A stretch of 64,000 nt of DNA from Devosia beringensis (GTDB lineage: Bacteria > Pseudomonadota > Alphaproteobacteria > Rhizobiales > Devosiaceae): positions 1,652,501-1,716,500 of the forward strand of contig NZ_CP045422.1 of NCBI RefSeq assembly GCF_014926585.1. Direction: 5' to 3'. The position numbers were made by a program, and so were the translations under genes. Within the stretch, counting starts at the first letter, position 1, and every line of letters begins with the position of its first letter. The notes below the pieces were generated by a model that made no database searches, was not told the DNA's origin, and saw only the letters and a program-made list of their open reading frames with translations. Positions 18,562-29,574 of the stretch are shown piece by piece.

Positions 18562-21189
18562 CTAGTTTTCCTGCCCGCCAAAGATCAGGTCCATCAGCGT
18601 GCGCTGGCTGTTTGGATTTTCGATGGGCACGGGCTGGCCCAAGGCGGCCGGCGGCTGGATGCCCTGCTGCTGGGCCGGGGCGCTGGGCACCCAGACCTGC
18701 TGGCCCGTCGCGGGATCGATGACCAGCACCATGGGCAGGCCGGTGCTCGGATCGATGGGGGCGGGCCCCACGCCATTGCTCTGGGCCTGCAGCGGCAGTC
18801 CGGTGACCGGGTCGATCGCCTGATCGGTGATCACCTGACCCACGGGCATGCCGGTTGCCGGATCGATCTGCTGGCCATTGGCATCGACCAGCATGCCACC
18901 AGCGGCCGGGGTCGCCCCGGCCGGCGCCAGCGGCTGGCCCTGGATCGGCTGGGCGCCCATGGGCTGACCGGTGGCGGGATCAATCACCACCTGCTGGCCC
19001 GTGGCCGGGTCAGTCATGGTCTGCACCGGCAGGCCGGTGGCGGCGTCGACATATTGCACCTGGGGCTGGCCGGTAGCGGGATCGATCACCACTTGGCCGG
19101 TGGCCGGGTCGATGACCTGCTGAGCGGCCAGCTGGCCCTGGTTACTACCGCCTGGAATGGGGGCGATCTGCTTGCCCTCATGCGCCTTGGTCATGAATTC
19201 GGACCAGATGGTGGCCGGCACATTGCCGCCCGACAGGGTGGTCTTGGTGGCATTGTCATTGCCCAGCCAGACGCCAGTGACCATGGCCGAGGTAAAGCCG
19301 ATGAAGAGGGCGTCCTTGGCATCCTGGGTGGTGCCGGTCTTGCCGCCAAAATCCCAGCCGCCGACATTGGCGCGCTTGCCGGTGCCCACCTCGACGGCGG
19401 TGCGCAGCATGTCGTCCATCTGCGCCAGCACTTCGGGGGCGATGACGCGACCGGGGCCGGCATCGGAGGCCTCATAGAGCATGTCGCCACTGGTGGACTG
19501 GATGGTGGTGATGACATTGGGGATGACGCCATTGCCACCATTGCCGAAGGGCGCATAGGCCGCGGTCAGCTCGAGCAGATTGACTTCCTGGGTGCCCAGG
19601 GCAATCGAGGGCACGGCCTCGAGCGGGGAGGAAATGCCCATGCGGGTGGCCACATCGACCACCGCAGCAGGCGTGACGTCGATGGCCAGGCGCGCCGCAA
19701 TGGTATTGATCGAATAGGCCAGGCCCTGGCGCAGGGTGACCGTACCGGCATATTTGCCGGTGGCATTGCGCGGGCTCCAGCCATTGTAGTCAAACTGGGC
19801 GTCTTCGGCGAGCGTGTCGGGCGTATAGCCCTTCTCCATGGCCGCCAGATAGACGAAGGGCTTGAAGGTCGAGCCGGGCTGGCGCTTGGCCGTGACGGCA
19901 CGGTTATACTGGCTGGCCTGGTAGTCGACGCCGCCCACCATGGCGCGGACCTTGCCGTCGACATCCATGGCCACCAGGGCGCCCTGGGAAAAGCCACGAT
20001 TGGCGCCTTCGGCAGCTACCTGTTCCTTGACGATGAACTCGGAGTCCTTCTGCATCTTGTAATCGATGGTGGTCTGGACGATCACATCGCTTTCGATGTC
20101 GCCGATATAGGCTGTCATCAGGCTTTCGACCCAGTCGGCCACATAGGATTCCGAGCCGGCGACGCGGGTGCGCACGCTCTGATTGGGATCGATCTGGGCG
20201 GCGGCGGCCTCTTCGGCGGTGATATAGCCCTCTTCGGCCATGGCGTTCAGCGACAGGCGCTGGCGCTGGATGGCGCGTTCGGGACTGGATTTGGGATTAT
20301 AGGCCGAGGGTGCGGGCAGGATGCCGGCCAGCATGGCCGCCTGGCCGAGCGACAGGTTGCGCGCCGAGACGCCGAAATAGGTCTGCGCCGCCGCCTCGAT
20401 ACCCGTTGCCCCGGCGCCGAAATAGACGCGGTTCATATAGAGTTCGAGGATTTCTTCCTTGGTATAGTTCTGTTCCAGCCAGACCGCGAGAATGGCTTCC
20501 TGGACCTTGCGGCCCAGATTCTGGTCGGGGGTGAGGAAGAGGTTCTTGGCCACCTGCTGGGTGATGGTGGAGGCGCCACGGGTCATGCCGCGCGCCTTGA
20601 CCATTTCGAGCACCACCGAGGCCATGCCGATCGGATCGACGCCGAAATGGCTCATGAAACGACGGTCTTCGCTGGCGATGAAGGCGGCTGGTACGTAATA
20701 GGGCAGTTCGCGATAGGTCACCGCCTCGCCGCCAGTCTGGCCGCGATTGGACAGCAGGGTGCCATCGGCGGCCAGGATGCGGATATTGGGCGGGCGATCG
20801 GGAATGGCCCAGGTATTGGACGAGGGCAGCTGGGCGCCGTAATAGACGATGATGCCGATAATGCCGATGCCGACCCAGAGCGAGGCGACAAAGCCCCACC
20901 AAAGCAGGCCCATGAGAAAACCGCCGCTGCGCGACTTGCGCGGCTTTTTGGCCCGCGCCGTGCTGGCCTTGCCGCGCCGGGGCGGCTTGCCGCCCCCCTT
21001 GGGACCATTGCCCGAGCCGCCGGCTGGGCGCTCGTCCAAGCTGAAGCCGCCGACCGACTGGCCCTTGGCGGACGAGCCCATGACAGGCTCCACCCGGCCG
21101 CCCTTGGCGGCAGCAGGCGAGCGGGGCTGGCTCGGCTTTTTGGGCTGGCCGCCAACGCGGTCATCGGCGGAAATGCGAAAATCCATCAA
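18562..21189 (-). CDS. Penicillin-binding protein 1A (bifunctional) with a DPxTG-repeat tail
   Basis: An 875-residue class A PBP that polymerises and cross-links peptidoglycan. Residues 1-90 are a basic, Gly/Pro-rich cytoplasmic leader, followed by one membrane helix at ~91-115. The glycosyltransferase domain (~140-320) has the catalytic Glu174 in ASEDRRFMSHFG and RGASTITQQVAKNL. The transpeptidase domain has Ser440-x-x-Lys443 (QPGSTFKP), SIN at 493-495 and KTG at 617-619. After the usual end near residue 680 comes an unusual ~195-residue Gln/Pro-rich tail with repeated IDPATG units. MMDF leaves two adjacent possible start ATGs. The gene converges on an L,D-transpeptidase. Confidence 0.95.
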   Translation of the reverse strand: MMDFRISADDRVGGQPKKPSQPRSPAAAKGGRVEPVMGSSAKGQSVGGFSLDERPAGGSGNGPKGGGKPPRRGKASTARAKKPRKSRSGGFLMGLLWWGFVASLWVGIGIIGIIVYYGAQLPSSNTWAIPDRPPNIRILAADGTLLSNRGQTGGEAVTYRELPYYVPAAFIASEDRRFMSHFGVDPIGMASVVLEMVKARGMTRGASTITQQVAKNLFLTPDQNLGRKVQEAILAVWLEQNYTKEEILELYMNRVYFGAGATGIEAAAQTYFGVSARNLSLGQAAMLAGILPAPSAYNPKSSPERAIQRQRLSLNAMAEEGYITAEEAAAAQIDPNQSVRTRVAGSESYVADWVESLMTAYIGDIESDVIVQTTIDYKMQKDSEFIVKEQVAAEGANRGFSQGALVAMDVDGKVRAMVGGVDYQASQYNRAVTAKRQPGSTFKPFVYLAAMEKGYTPDTLAEDAQFDYNGWSPRNATGKYAGTVTLRQGLAYSINTIAARLAIDVTPAAVVDVATRMGISSPLEAVPSIALGTQEVNLLELTAAYAPFGNGGNGVIPNVITTIQSTSGDMLYEASDAGPGRVIAPEVLAQMDDMLRTAVEVGTGKRANVGGWDFGGKTGTTQDAKDALFIGFTSAMVTGVWLGNDNATKTTLSGGNVPATIWSEFMTKAHEGKQIAPIPGGSNQGQLAAQQVIDPATGQVVIDPATGQPQVQYVDAATGLPVQTMTDPATGQQVVIDPATGQPMGAQPIQGQPLAPAGATPAAGGMLVDANGQQIDPATGMPVGQVITDQAIDPVTGLPLQAQSNGVGPAPIDPSTGLPMVLVIDPATGQQVWVPSAPAQQQGIQPPAALGQPVPIENPNSQRTLMDLIFGGQEN
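18697..19116 (-). repeat. Tandem-like IDPATG(Q/L/M)P repeats in the PBP1A tail
   Basis: Codes for residues ~692-831 of PBP1A. Nine units of the form (I/V/T)D(P/A)xTG occur, starting at about residues 693, 702, 714, 726, 736, 775, 792, 812 and 824; a further degenerate unit (VDANG) lies near 768. Each is usually followed by Gln/Leu/Met and Pro. Spacing is irregular, from 9 to nearly 40 residues. It is probably a disordered periplasmic extension. Confidence 0.85.
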
Positions 21190-21425
21190 GCGAACCTACA
21201 GAAGTGCCTTTGGCCGCTTCTACCCGGTTCCACGCCAATGGGAAACCAGGGGTGAGCAGTTCCCGCCGAGCAATCGTGACCGACTCGCGGCCTGGCGTCC
21301 ATAAGGCGCTGACCACGCGATCACGGCCAAGCTTCTCAGGGTAAAATGTGGCTGGTTTATGGGTGTTTGCCTGTGGCGGTGCGGCTGTTGCGCGGCGGTC
21401 ACAGCCAGGGCTGCCAGGCAGCGTG

Positions 21426-22679
21426 TCAGGCGTAGCGCGCCAGGCCCAGATCATGGGTATCGATCTCGGGGGCGATGCCGCTGATCTGGTCGGCCAGCAC
21501 CCGGGCCGAGCCGCAAGCCATGGTCCAGCCCAGCGTGCCATGGCCGGTATTGAGATGGAAATTGGCGTAGCGCGTCGGGCCCACGACCGGCGTACCGTCG
21601 GGCGTCATCGGCCGCAGCCCGGTCCAGAAGCTGGCCTGGCTGACATCGCCGGCATCGCCATAAAGGTCGGTGACCACATGTTCGAGCGTCTTGCGACGGC
21701 GCTCATGCAGGGTCGTGTCGAAGCCGGCGATTTCGGCCATGCCGCCGACGCGGATGCGGTCGCCCAGCCGGGTCACCGCCACCTTGTAGCTCTCGTCGAG
21801 CACGGTGGAAACCGGCGCGCGATCGGCGTGAACGACCGGCACGGTGATGGAATAGCCCTTGACCGGATAGACCGGCACATCGAGCCCGAGCGGCTTGACC
21901 AGAGCCGGGGTAAAGCTGCCCAGCGCGCCGACGAAAATGTCGGCCTCCAGCTCGCCGACCGAGCTGCGGATGGCGCGGACCTTGTCGCCCTCGGTGATGA
22001 GGCCATCGATGGTGACACCAAAACGGAACTCGACGCCCAGGGCACGGGCCATGTCGGCCAGCTTGGTGGTAAAGACAAAGCAATCGCCGGTCTCGTCATG
22101 CGGCAGGCGCAGGCCGCCGGCAATGCGGTCGCGCGCCCCGACCAGGCCGGGTTCGGCGGCAATGCAGCCGGCGGCATCGAGAACTTCGAAGGCTACGCCA
22201 TCGGCCGCCAGCACTTCGGTATCCTTGTGCGCGCCCTCGACCTGCTTTTCGGTGCGGAACAGCTGCAGCGTGCCCTGGCTGCGGTGATCGTATTCGATCC
22301 CGGTATCGGCACGCAGGGCAACGAGCTGGTCGCGGCTATATTCGGCCAGTCGCATCATGCGCGACTTGTTGAGCTGGTAGCGCGCCAGCGTGCAGTTGCG
22401 CAGAATGGCGAGGCACCACTTTATGGTCGCGGCGTCGAGCCGTGGCTGCACGATGAGCGGGGCATGTTCCATGAACAGCCATTTGAGCGCCTTGCGCGGA
22501 ATGCCGGGGCCGGCCCAGGGCGAGGAATAGCCGGGGGAGATCTCGCCGGCATTGGCAAAGCTGGTTTCCAGCGCCACGCCGTCCTGGCGCTCGAGCACCG
22601 TGACCTGATGACCGGCCCTGGCCAGATAATAGGCCGTGGTCACCCCGATCACGCCGCCGCCCAGAACGATCACCCGCAT
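21426..22679 (-). CDS. dadA: D-amino acid dehydrogenase
   Basis: A 417-residue FAD enzyme that oxidatively deaminates D-amino acids, typically D-alanine, passing electrons to the respiratory chain. The N-terminal dinucleotide fold reads [22 protein letters not shown]. Other DadA marks are [32 protein letters not shown] and [19 protein letters not shown] near the end. The ATG at 22679 begins the Rossmann motif; the frame extends upstream into the regulator's promoter and is not used. An Lrp-family gene is divergent, the classic dad arrangement. No alanine racemase (dadX) is adjacent. Confidence 0.93.
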   Translation of the reverse strand: MRVIVLGGGVIGVTTAYYLARAGHQVTVLERQDGVALETSFANAGEISPGYSSPWAGPGIPRKALKWLFMEHAPLIVQPRLDAATIKWCLAILRNCTLARYQLNKSRMMRLAEYSRDQLVALRADTGIEYDHRSQGTLQLFRTEKQVEGAHKDTEVLAADGVAFEVLDAAGCIAAEPGLVGARDRIAGGLRLPHDETGDCFVFTTKLADMARALGVEFRFGVTIDGLITEGDKVRAIRSSVGELEADIFVGALGSFTPALVKPLGLDVPVYPVKGYSITVPVVHADRAPVSTVLDESYKVAVTRLGDRIRVGGMAEIAGFDTTLHERRRKTLEHVVTDLYGDAGDVSQASFWTGLRPMTPDGTPVVGPTRYANFHLNTGHGTLGWTMACGSARVLADQISGIAPEIDTHDLGLARYA

Positions 22680-22835
22680 GCTTGCCATCCACTGCGCCGC
22701 CGGACCCGATGGCCCGTCATCAAGCCTTAATTCTGGCGCAGAAGCGATGAAATGTCCTTCGCTTTGTTGGATGAATATTGCAACAATGCGAGTATGACGC
22801 ACGATCGTGCGGCCATTGTGCAGAAAGTTGTCGTG

Positions 22836-23282
22836 ATGGACCGGATTGACCAAGCCATCGTTGCCCAGCTGCGCCGGGATGGCAGGATCAGCAATGCCAG
22901 CCTGGCCACGGCGGTGGGCCTGTCCCCCTCGGCCTGCTTGCGGCGGATGCGCGAACTCGAGACCAGCGGGGTGATCCGCGGCTATACGGCCATTGTCGAC
23001 GAGCCGAGCACGGGCGAGACCATCGTGGCCATCGTGCAGATCACGCTGGAGCGGCAGACCGATGACGTGCTGCGGCGCTTCGAGCAGGCGCTGCGCGGCT
23101 GCGCCGAGGTGCGCGAATGCTATCTGATGGCGGGCCTGACCGACTATCTAGTGCGGGTAGAGGCCTCAAGCGTGGCCGATTACGAGCGGCTGCATACCGA
23201 AGTGCTGTCGCGCCTGCCCAGCGTGACCCGCATCCAGTCCAGCTTTGCCATCCGCAATGTGCTGCGGCCGGTACGCAATTGA
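22836..23282 (+). CDS. Lrp/AsnC-family regulator, probable dadA activator
   Basis: A 148-residue feast/famine regulator: N-terminal HTH ([20 protein letters not shown], then [19 protein letters not shown]) and a C-terminal RAM ligand-binding domain ([17 protein letters not shown]). It is divergent from dadA across about 156 bp, so it probably responds to alanine or a related amino acid and controls dadA. The ATG at 22836 matches the family start; an ATG at 22752 would add 28 unrelated residues. Confidence 0.9.
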   Translation: MDRIDQAIVAQLRRDGRISNASLATAVGLSPSACLRRMRELETSGVIRGYTAIVDEPSTGETIVAIVQITLERQTDDVLRRFEQALRGCAEVRECYLMAGLTDYLVRVEASSVADYERLHTEVLSRLPSVTRIQSSFAIRNVLRPVRN

Positions 23283-23284
23283 GC

Positions 23285-23815
23285 ATGGTCTTGCGCATCG
23301 CGGTCGCCACGGCGCTGTGCTGCCTCACGCTCGGCGCAAGGGCGGACGATCAGGCCCTGCTCGACCGCGCCCTGGCGACGGCGCTGGCGCAGGCGGAGCG
23401 GGCCTTGCCGGCGCTGGATGCCAGTGCGTTCGGCGTCGATGTCGCGGCCTATCATGCGGCCTTGCGGCTGCAGCCGTTTTCAAGCCTGGTCTGGGGTGGC
23501 GACATTCAGGTCGAATTGCAGATCCGCAGCGAGCCAACCGGCTCGTGCAGCCGCTATGCCGCCTTTGTGCGCATGCCGCCGGAGAATGGCCGCCTGCCGC
23601 TGGTGCTGTGCCCGCAATTCTTCACGTCGGGCGCCGACGCATTGCGCGTGCTCACCGTGCTGCATGAAATGGTGCACGTCGTTGCCGGGCGCGACGAGTG
23701 CCAGGCCATGGCCTTTGCGGCCCAGATCGAGCAGTCAGCGACCGGCCGGTTCACGCCCGTCGATGGCTATTGGGCTGCCAGCAATTGCGGGCAGTCGCCC
23801 TATTCTCTGCCCTGA
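23285..23815 (+). CDS. Exported protein with an HExxH motif, function unknown
   Basis: A 176-residue protein with a signal peptide (RIAVATALCCLTLGARA) and a gluzincin-like motif near its C-terminus: VLHEMVHVVAGRDECQAMAF. HEMVH plus the downstream DEC/AF residues suggest a zinc-dependent peptidase or peptidase-like protein, but I do not recognise the family. Five cysteines in the mature part could form disulphides. The ATG at 23285 lies two bases after the Lrp-type stop, so it is probably co-transcribed with that regulator. Catalytic activity is unproven. Confidence 0.6.
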   Translation: MVLRIAVATALCCLTLGARADDQALLDRALATALAQAERALPALDASAFGVDVAAYHAALRLQPFSSLVWGGDIQVELQIRSEPTGSCSRYAAFVRMPPENGRLPLVLCPQFFTSGADALRVLTVLHEMVHVVAGRDECQAMAFAAQIEQSATGRFTPVDGYWAASNCGQSPYSLP

Positions 23816-23836
23816 CATCGCCCTGTCATCTGCTTG

Positions 23837-23852
23837 TTCGATAGATATCGAA
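23837..23852. promoter_or_regulatory. Perfect palindrome upstream of arsR-like gene, probable operator
   Basis: TTCGATAGATATCGAA: 7-bp arms TTCGATA/TATCGAA around GA, ending 20 bp before the ArsR-family ATG. Position and symmetry suggest an autoregulatory ArsR site. Confidence 0.7.
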
Positions 23853-23872
23853 ATAGCGCGATGAGGTCGACC

Positions 23873-24175
23873 ATGCTCGAAGACAGTGCTCGCCAGCTCG
23901 AAGCCCTGGGTAATCCCACAAGGCTGGCAGCCTATCGCCTGCTGGTGCGGGCCGGACCGAACGGGCTGCCCGTAGGCGGGCTGCAGGCCGGGCTGAGCAT
24001 TCCGGCCTCGACGCTGTCGCATCACCTGCACCGGCTGGTGGGCGTGGACCTCGTCAGCCAGGACCGGCAGGGCACCCAGCTGATCTGCCGCGCCAACTTT
24101 GCGGCGATGGACGGCTTGGTGGATTTCCTCTCCAGCCAGTGCTGTGCCGATGCCCGAGCAGAGACGGCCGCCTGA
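23873..24175 (+). CDS. ArsR-family transcriptional regulator
   Basis: A 100-residue winged-helix repressor: ARQLEALGNPTRLAAYRLL, then SIPASTLSHHLHRLVGVDLV, the ArsR recognition helix. Two adjacent cysteines near the C-terminus (SSQCCADA) might bind a metal or metalloid, but the usual ELCVCDL site is absent. The ATG at 23873 has GAGG six bases upstream; ATGs at 23834 and 23861 are less well placed. A perfect palindrome lies just upstream and an MFS transporter follows 43 bp downstream, so it probably represses itself and that transporter. Confidence 0.88.
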   Translation: MLEDSARQLEALGNPTRLAAYRLLVRAGPNGLPVGGLQAGLSIPASTLSHHLHRLVGVDLVSQDRQGTQLICRANFAAMDGLVDFLSSQCCADARAETAA

Positions 24176-24218
24176 ATTTTCCTGTGATCCCCATTTCCAT
24201 CTTTCCGGCAGCACCGAA

Positions 24219-25454
24219 ATGACCATTATCGCACCGCGGGCACCGGCCTGGCTGATCTGGGGCCTGGGCCTCACCCAGGTGATCGGCTATGGCACGCTCT
24301 ACTACAGCTTTGGCCCGCTGGCGCCGCATCTGGCGGCCAGTTTCGGTTGGCCGGAGGCGGCGCTCTATGCCGCGCTGGCCGCCTCGCTGCTGCTCAGTGG
24401 CGCGGTGGCCCCCTGGGCGGGACGGCTGGCCGACCGGCATGGCGCCGGGCCGATGATGGGATTGGGTTCGCTGGCTGCTTCGGTAGCGCTGGTGCTCTGC
24501 GCCCTGGCACCCAATGGTCCGGCTTTCACCGCAGCGCTGTTTGCCATCGAACTGGCCGCCGCCTTCGTGCTCTATCCGCTCGCCTTTGCCGCGCTGGCAC
24601 AGATCGCTGGCGCCGGCGCGCAGCGGCAGATCGTGCATCTAACACTGATTGCCGGCTTTGCCTCGACGCTGTTCTGGCCGCTGACCACTTTCCTCGTGGC
24701 GCAGCTGGGCTGGCGCGGCACCTATCTCGTCTTTGCCGGGCTCAATCTGGTGGCCTGCGTCCCGCTGCATTTCGCAATCGCCGGCCATATGCGGCAGAGC
24801 CGGGCCGCTGGGCGCGTGCCCACCGTACTGGCTGGCCTGGCCAAGCCGGCTCAGGCGCGGACACTGGGCTGGCTGATGCTGGCCGGCTTTGCGCTGACCG
24901 GGGTGCTGGCCGCATCGGTGTTGATGCATATGGTGGGCATATTGGCCGGGCTGGGGATCGGCACGGCCGGGGTCGCGGTGGCGGCTCTGTTCGGCCCGGC
25001 CCAGGTGCTGAGCCGCGTGGTCAATATGGGCTGGGGCAGCGGCTTGCCGCAGCCCTGGCTGGCGGTGATCGCTGCCGGGCTGATGCCGCTGGGCGTGCTG
25101 GTGCTAGTGCTCACCGCGCCCTCGCCCTGGGGCGCCATGGCCTTTGCCGTGCTGTTCGGCTTGGGCTCGGGCCTGTTCAGCATTGTCGGTGGCACGCTGC
25201 CGCTGACCCTGTTCGGCACGACGGGCTATGGCGCGCGGCTGGGCCTGGTCAATGCCGGGCGGCAGCTGGCCTCGGCACTGGCGCCGTTCCTGTTCTCGCT
25301 GCTGGCCACATTGCTGGGCACAGCGCCCGCCCTGCTGCTGGCAGCGGCGGCGGGCGTCATGGCCGTGCTCGCCTTTGCCGGGATCGGCTGGCTGACGCGC
25401 GGACCTAGCGCCAGCCCAGTGCCGGCGCCACAAGCGTCAGGATCGACTCAATGA
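24219..25454 (+). CDS. MFS transporter linked to ArsR-type regulator
   Basis: A 411-residue MFS protein with about 12 helices. It starts IIAPRAPAWLIWGLGLTQVIGYGTLYYSFG, with the loop motif GRLADRHGAGPMMG between helices 2 and 3. It is not a close relative of the three MFS paralogues at 7.7-11.8 kb. Its place behind an ArsR gene suggests export of a toxic compound, possibly an arsenical, but nothing in the sequence fixes the substrate. The ATG at 24219 is chosen; the frame continues upstream through the arsR 3' end without similarity. Its last 50 bases overlap the convergent LLM gene. Confidence 0.85.
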   Translation: MTIIAPRAPAWLIWGLGLTQVIGYGTLYYSFGPLAPHLAASFGWPEAALYAALAASLLLSGAVAPWAGRLADRHGAGPMMGLGSLAASVALVLCALAPNGPAFTAALFAIELAAAFVLYPLAFAALAQIAGAGAQRQIVHLTLIAGFASTLFWPLTTFLVAQLGWRGTYLVFAGLNLVACVPLHFAIAGHMRQSRAAGRVPTVLAGLAKPAQARTLGWLMLAGFALTGVLAASVLMHMVGILAGLGIGTAGVAVAALFGPAQVLSRVVNMGWGSGLPQPWLAVIAAGLMPLGVLVLVLTAPSPWGAMAFAVLFGLGSGLFSIVGGTLPLTLFGTTGYGARLGLVNAGRQLASALAPFLFSLLATLLGTAPALLLAAAAGVMAVLAFAGIGWLTRGPSASPVPAPQASGSTQ

Positions 25455-26427
25455 CATGGGCGTTGTAGTCGACGCCGAGCTGGTTGGGCACGGTGAGCAG
25501 CAGGGTATCGGCCTCGGCAATGGCCTCGTCCTCGGCCAGTAGCTTGATCAGCGCCTCGGGTTCGGCGGTATAGCCGCGGCCAAAGACGGCGCGCTTTTCC
25601 GGCTCGATATAGCCGAACTGGTCCTGCTCGGGACGCCCGCTGCCGAAATAGGCGCGGTCCATGTCATTGACCAGAGCAAAGATCGAGCGGCTCACCGAGA
25701 CGCGCGGTTCATGGGCATGGCCGGCCTCTTTCCAGGCGGCACGGTAAGCGCGAATCTGCTCGGCCTGCTGGATGTGGAAGGGCTTGCCTGATTCATCGAA
25801 TTTGAGCGTCGAGCTCTGCAGGTTCATGCCCAGCTTGGCCGCCCAGATGGCGGTGTCATTGGTGGCCGAGCCCCACCAGATGCGTTCGCGCAGGCCAGGC
25901 GCATAGGGCTCCAGCCGCAGCTTGCCCGGCGGATTGGGAAACATCGGGCTGGGATTGGGCTCGGCAAAGCCATTGCCCTTGAGCACGTCGAGCAGCACCT
26001 CGGTCTGGCCGCGCGCCATGTCGGCATCGGTCTGCCCTTCGGCCGGGGCATAGCCGAAATAGCGATAGCCCTCGATCACCTGTTCGGGCGAGCCGCGGCT
26101 GATGCCCAGCTGCAGCCGGCCGCCTGAAATCAGGTCGGCGGCGCCGGCGTCCTCGGCCATGTAGAGCGGGTTTTCGTAGCGCATGTCGATGACGGCGGTG
26201 CCGATCTCGATCTTTTTGGTCCTGGCACCGACGGCGGCCAGCAGCGGAAAGGGCGAGGCGAGCTGTCGGGCGAAGTGATGCACGCGGAAATAGGCGCCGT
26301 CGGCCCCCAGTTCCTCCGCCGCCACGGCCAGGTCGATGGACTGCAACAGCGCATCGCCGGCCGAGCGGGTGCCCGATTGCGGCGAGGGCGACCAATGGCC
26401 GAAGGAAAGGAAACCGATGTTTTTCAT
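25405..26427 (-). CDS. LLM-class flavin-dependent oxidoreductase
   Basis: A 340-residue luciferase-like (TIM-barrel) FMN-dependent oxidoreductase. Landmarks are AEELGADGAYFRVHHFARQL, then IEIGTAVIDMRYENPLYMAEDAG and GRLQLGISRGSPEQ. Such enzymes oxidise or reduce small molecules using reduced flavin; the substrate is unknown. The ATG at 26427 gives the normal N-terminus KNIGFLSFGHW. The 3' end overlaps the convergent MFS gene by 50 bp. Confidence 0.9.
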   Translation of the reverse strand: MKNIGFLSFGHWSPSPQSGTRSAGDALLQSIDLAVAAEELGADGAYFRVHHFARQLASPFPLLAAVGARTKKIEIGTAVIDMRYENPLYMAEDAGAADLISGGRLQLGISRGSPEQVIEGYRYFGYAPAEGQTDADMARGQTEVLLDVLKGNGFAEPNPSPMFPNPPGKLRLEPYAPGLRERIWWGSATNDTAIWAAKLGMNLQSSTLKFDESGKPFHIQQAEQIRAYRAAWKEAGHAHEPRVSVSRSIFALVNDMDRAYFGSGRPEQDQFGYIEPEKRAVFGRGYTAEPEALIKLLAEDEAIAEADTLLLTVPNQLGVDYNAHVIESILTLVAPALGWR

Positions 26428-26551
26428 GGAAATTGCCTGGGTAGGTGACGCCATGGGTGGCGCAGCGTGCCTTAACTAGGTACGGCCCGGCACCGGGTAA
26501 AGGCCGTTTGTCCGAACTATCCGGTCTGTTGGGGTGAACGATCGCCGCCGG

Positions 26552-26839
26552 TTACTCGGCGGCGTGATAGTATTCGGCGGACGGGCGGATAACCGCCACC
26601 ACCGCATCTGCCGAAGCCGATCGGAAGTCAGGATCCTGGCGTAGCATCTCCAGGGTCCGCGGGTGAGGCCTCTCACCAGGCCAGTCCTCGAAGGAAAAAG
26701 CCAGCACCGAGGCCGCTTCCGCGATGGCATCATCAAGCGTGGTAGCGACCGCAATCACCCCGGGCAGATCGGGAAATGACACGCCATAGCCGGACTCGGG
26801 CTCCTTGTGGATCAGGGCAATGTAGTGGAGGTCACGCAT
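26552..26839 (-). CDS. hicB: HicB-family antitoxin, apparently without a working toxin
   Basis: A 95-residue HicB-like protein: YIALIHKEPESGYGVSFPDL, then PGVIAVATTLDDAIAEAASV and a 45-residue C-terminal part with no clear DNA-binding fold. HicB proteins neutralise the HicA mRNA interferase. The ATG at 26839 overlaps the end of a decayed hicA frame (its TGA is at 26832-26834), which is the usual hicAB arrangement. With hicA broken, this is probably an orphan antitoxin. It lies between the LLM gene and gyrB. Confidence 0.85.
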   Translation of the reverse strand: MRDLHYIALIHKEPESGYGVSFPDLPGVIAVATTLDDAIAEAASVLAFSFEDWPGERPHPRTLEMLRQDPDFRSASADAVVAVIRPSAEYYHAAE

Positions 26840-26961
26840 CGGTCTCGCTGTCCCAGCCTGCCTGCCGATAGATCGAACGGATGCTACGCTGCCGCGACCA
26901 GCGGTCGACATCCTTCCTTTGTGGGAGGGAGCGAGGGCCGGCTGCCATTCGACCACAGGTC
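26832..26961 (-). pseudogene. Decayed hicA toxin fragment
   Basis: Directly upstream of hicB, two adjacent minus-strand frames carry HicA-like pieces. The proximal frame reads NGSRPSLPPTKEG (compare GSH...HPTKxG of HicA) and stops. The distal frame, one base out of phase, reads SIRSIYRQAGWDSETDA and ends at 26832 within the hicB start, as intact hicA genes do. The N-terminal third is missing and the centre seems several residues short. This was read by eye, so the exact limits are uncertain. Confidence 0.55.
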
Positions 26962-26978
26962 TCATGGCCTGCTCGCCT

Positions 26979-27003
26979 AAAATCGCTCCACCGGAGCGAT
27001 TTT
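26979..27003. terminator. Palindromic terminator downstream of gyrB
   Basis: AAAATCGCTCC (26979-26989) pairs with GGAGCGATTTT (26993-27003) around ACC. It lies 15 bases past the gyrB stop and, with its flanking A/T runs, could terminate either strand. Confidence 0.8.
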
Positions 27004-27018
27004 GCCTGCGGCCGGCTC

Positions 27019-29574
<2,556 letters not shown>

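Noticed and set aside
19054-21255. A 733-codon open frame on the plus strand.
   Set aside because: It is wholly antisense to PBP1A, whose motifs are all intact. Such long shadows are expected at high GC; composition is low-complexity His/Gly/Asp and no domain is seen.
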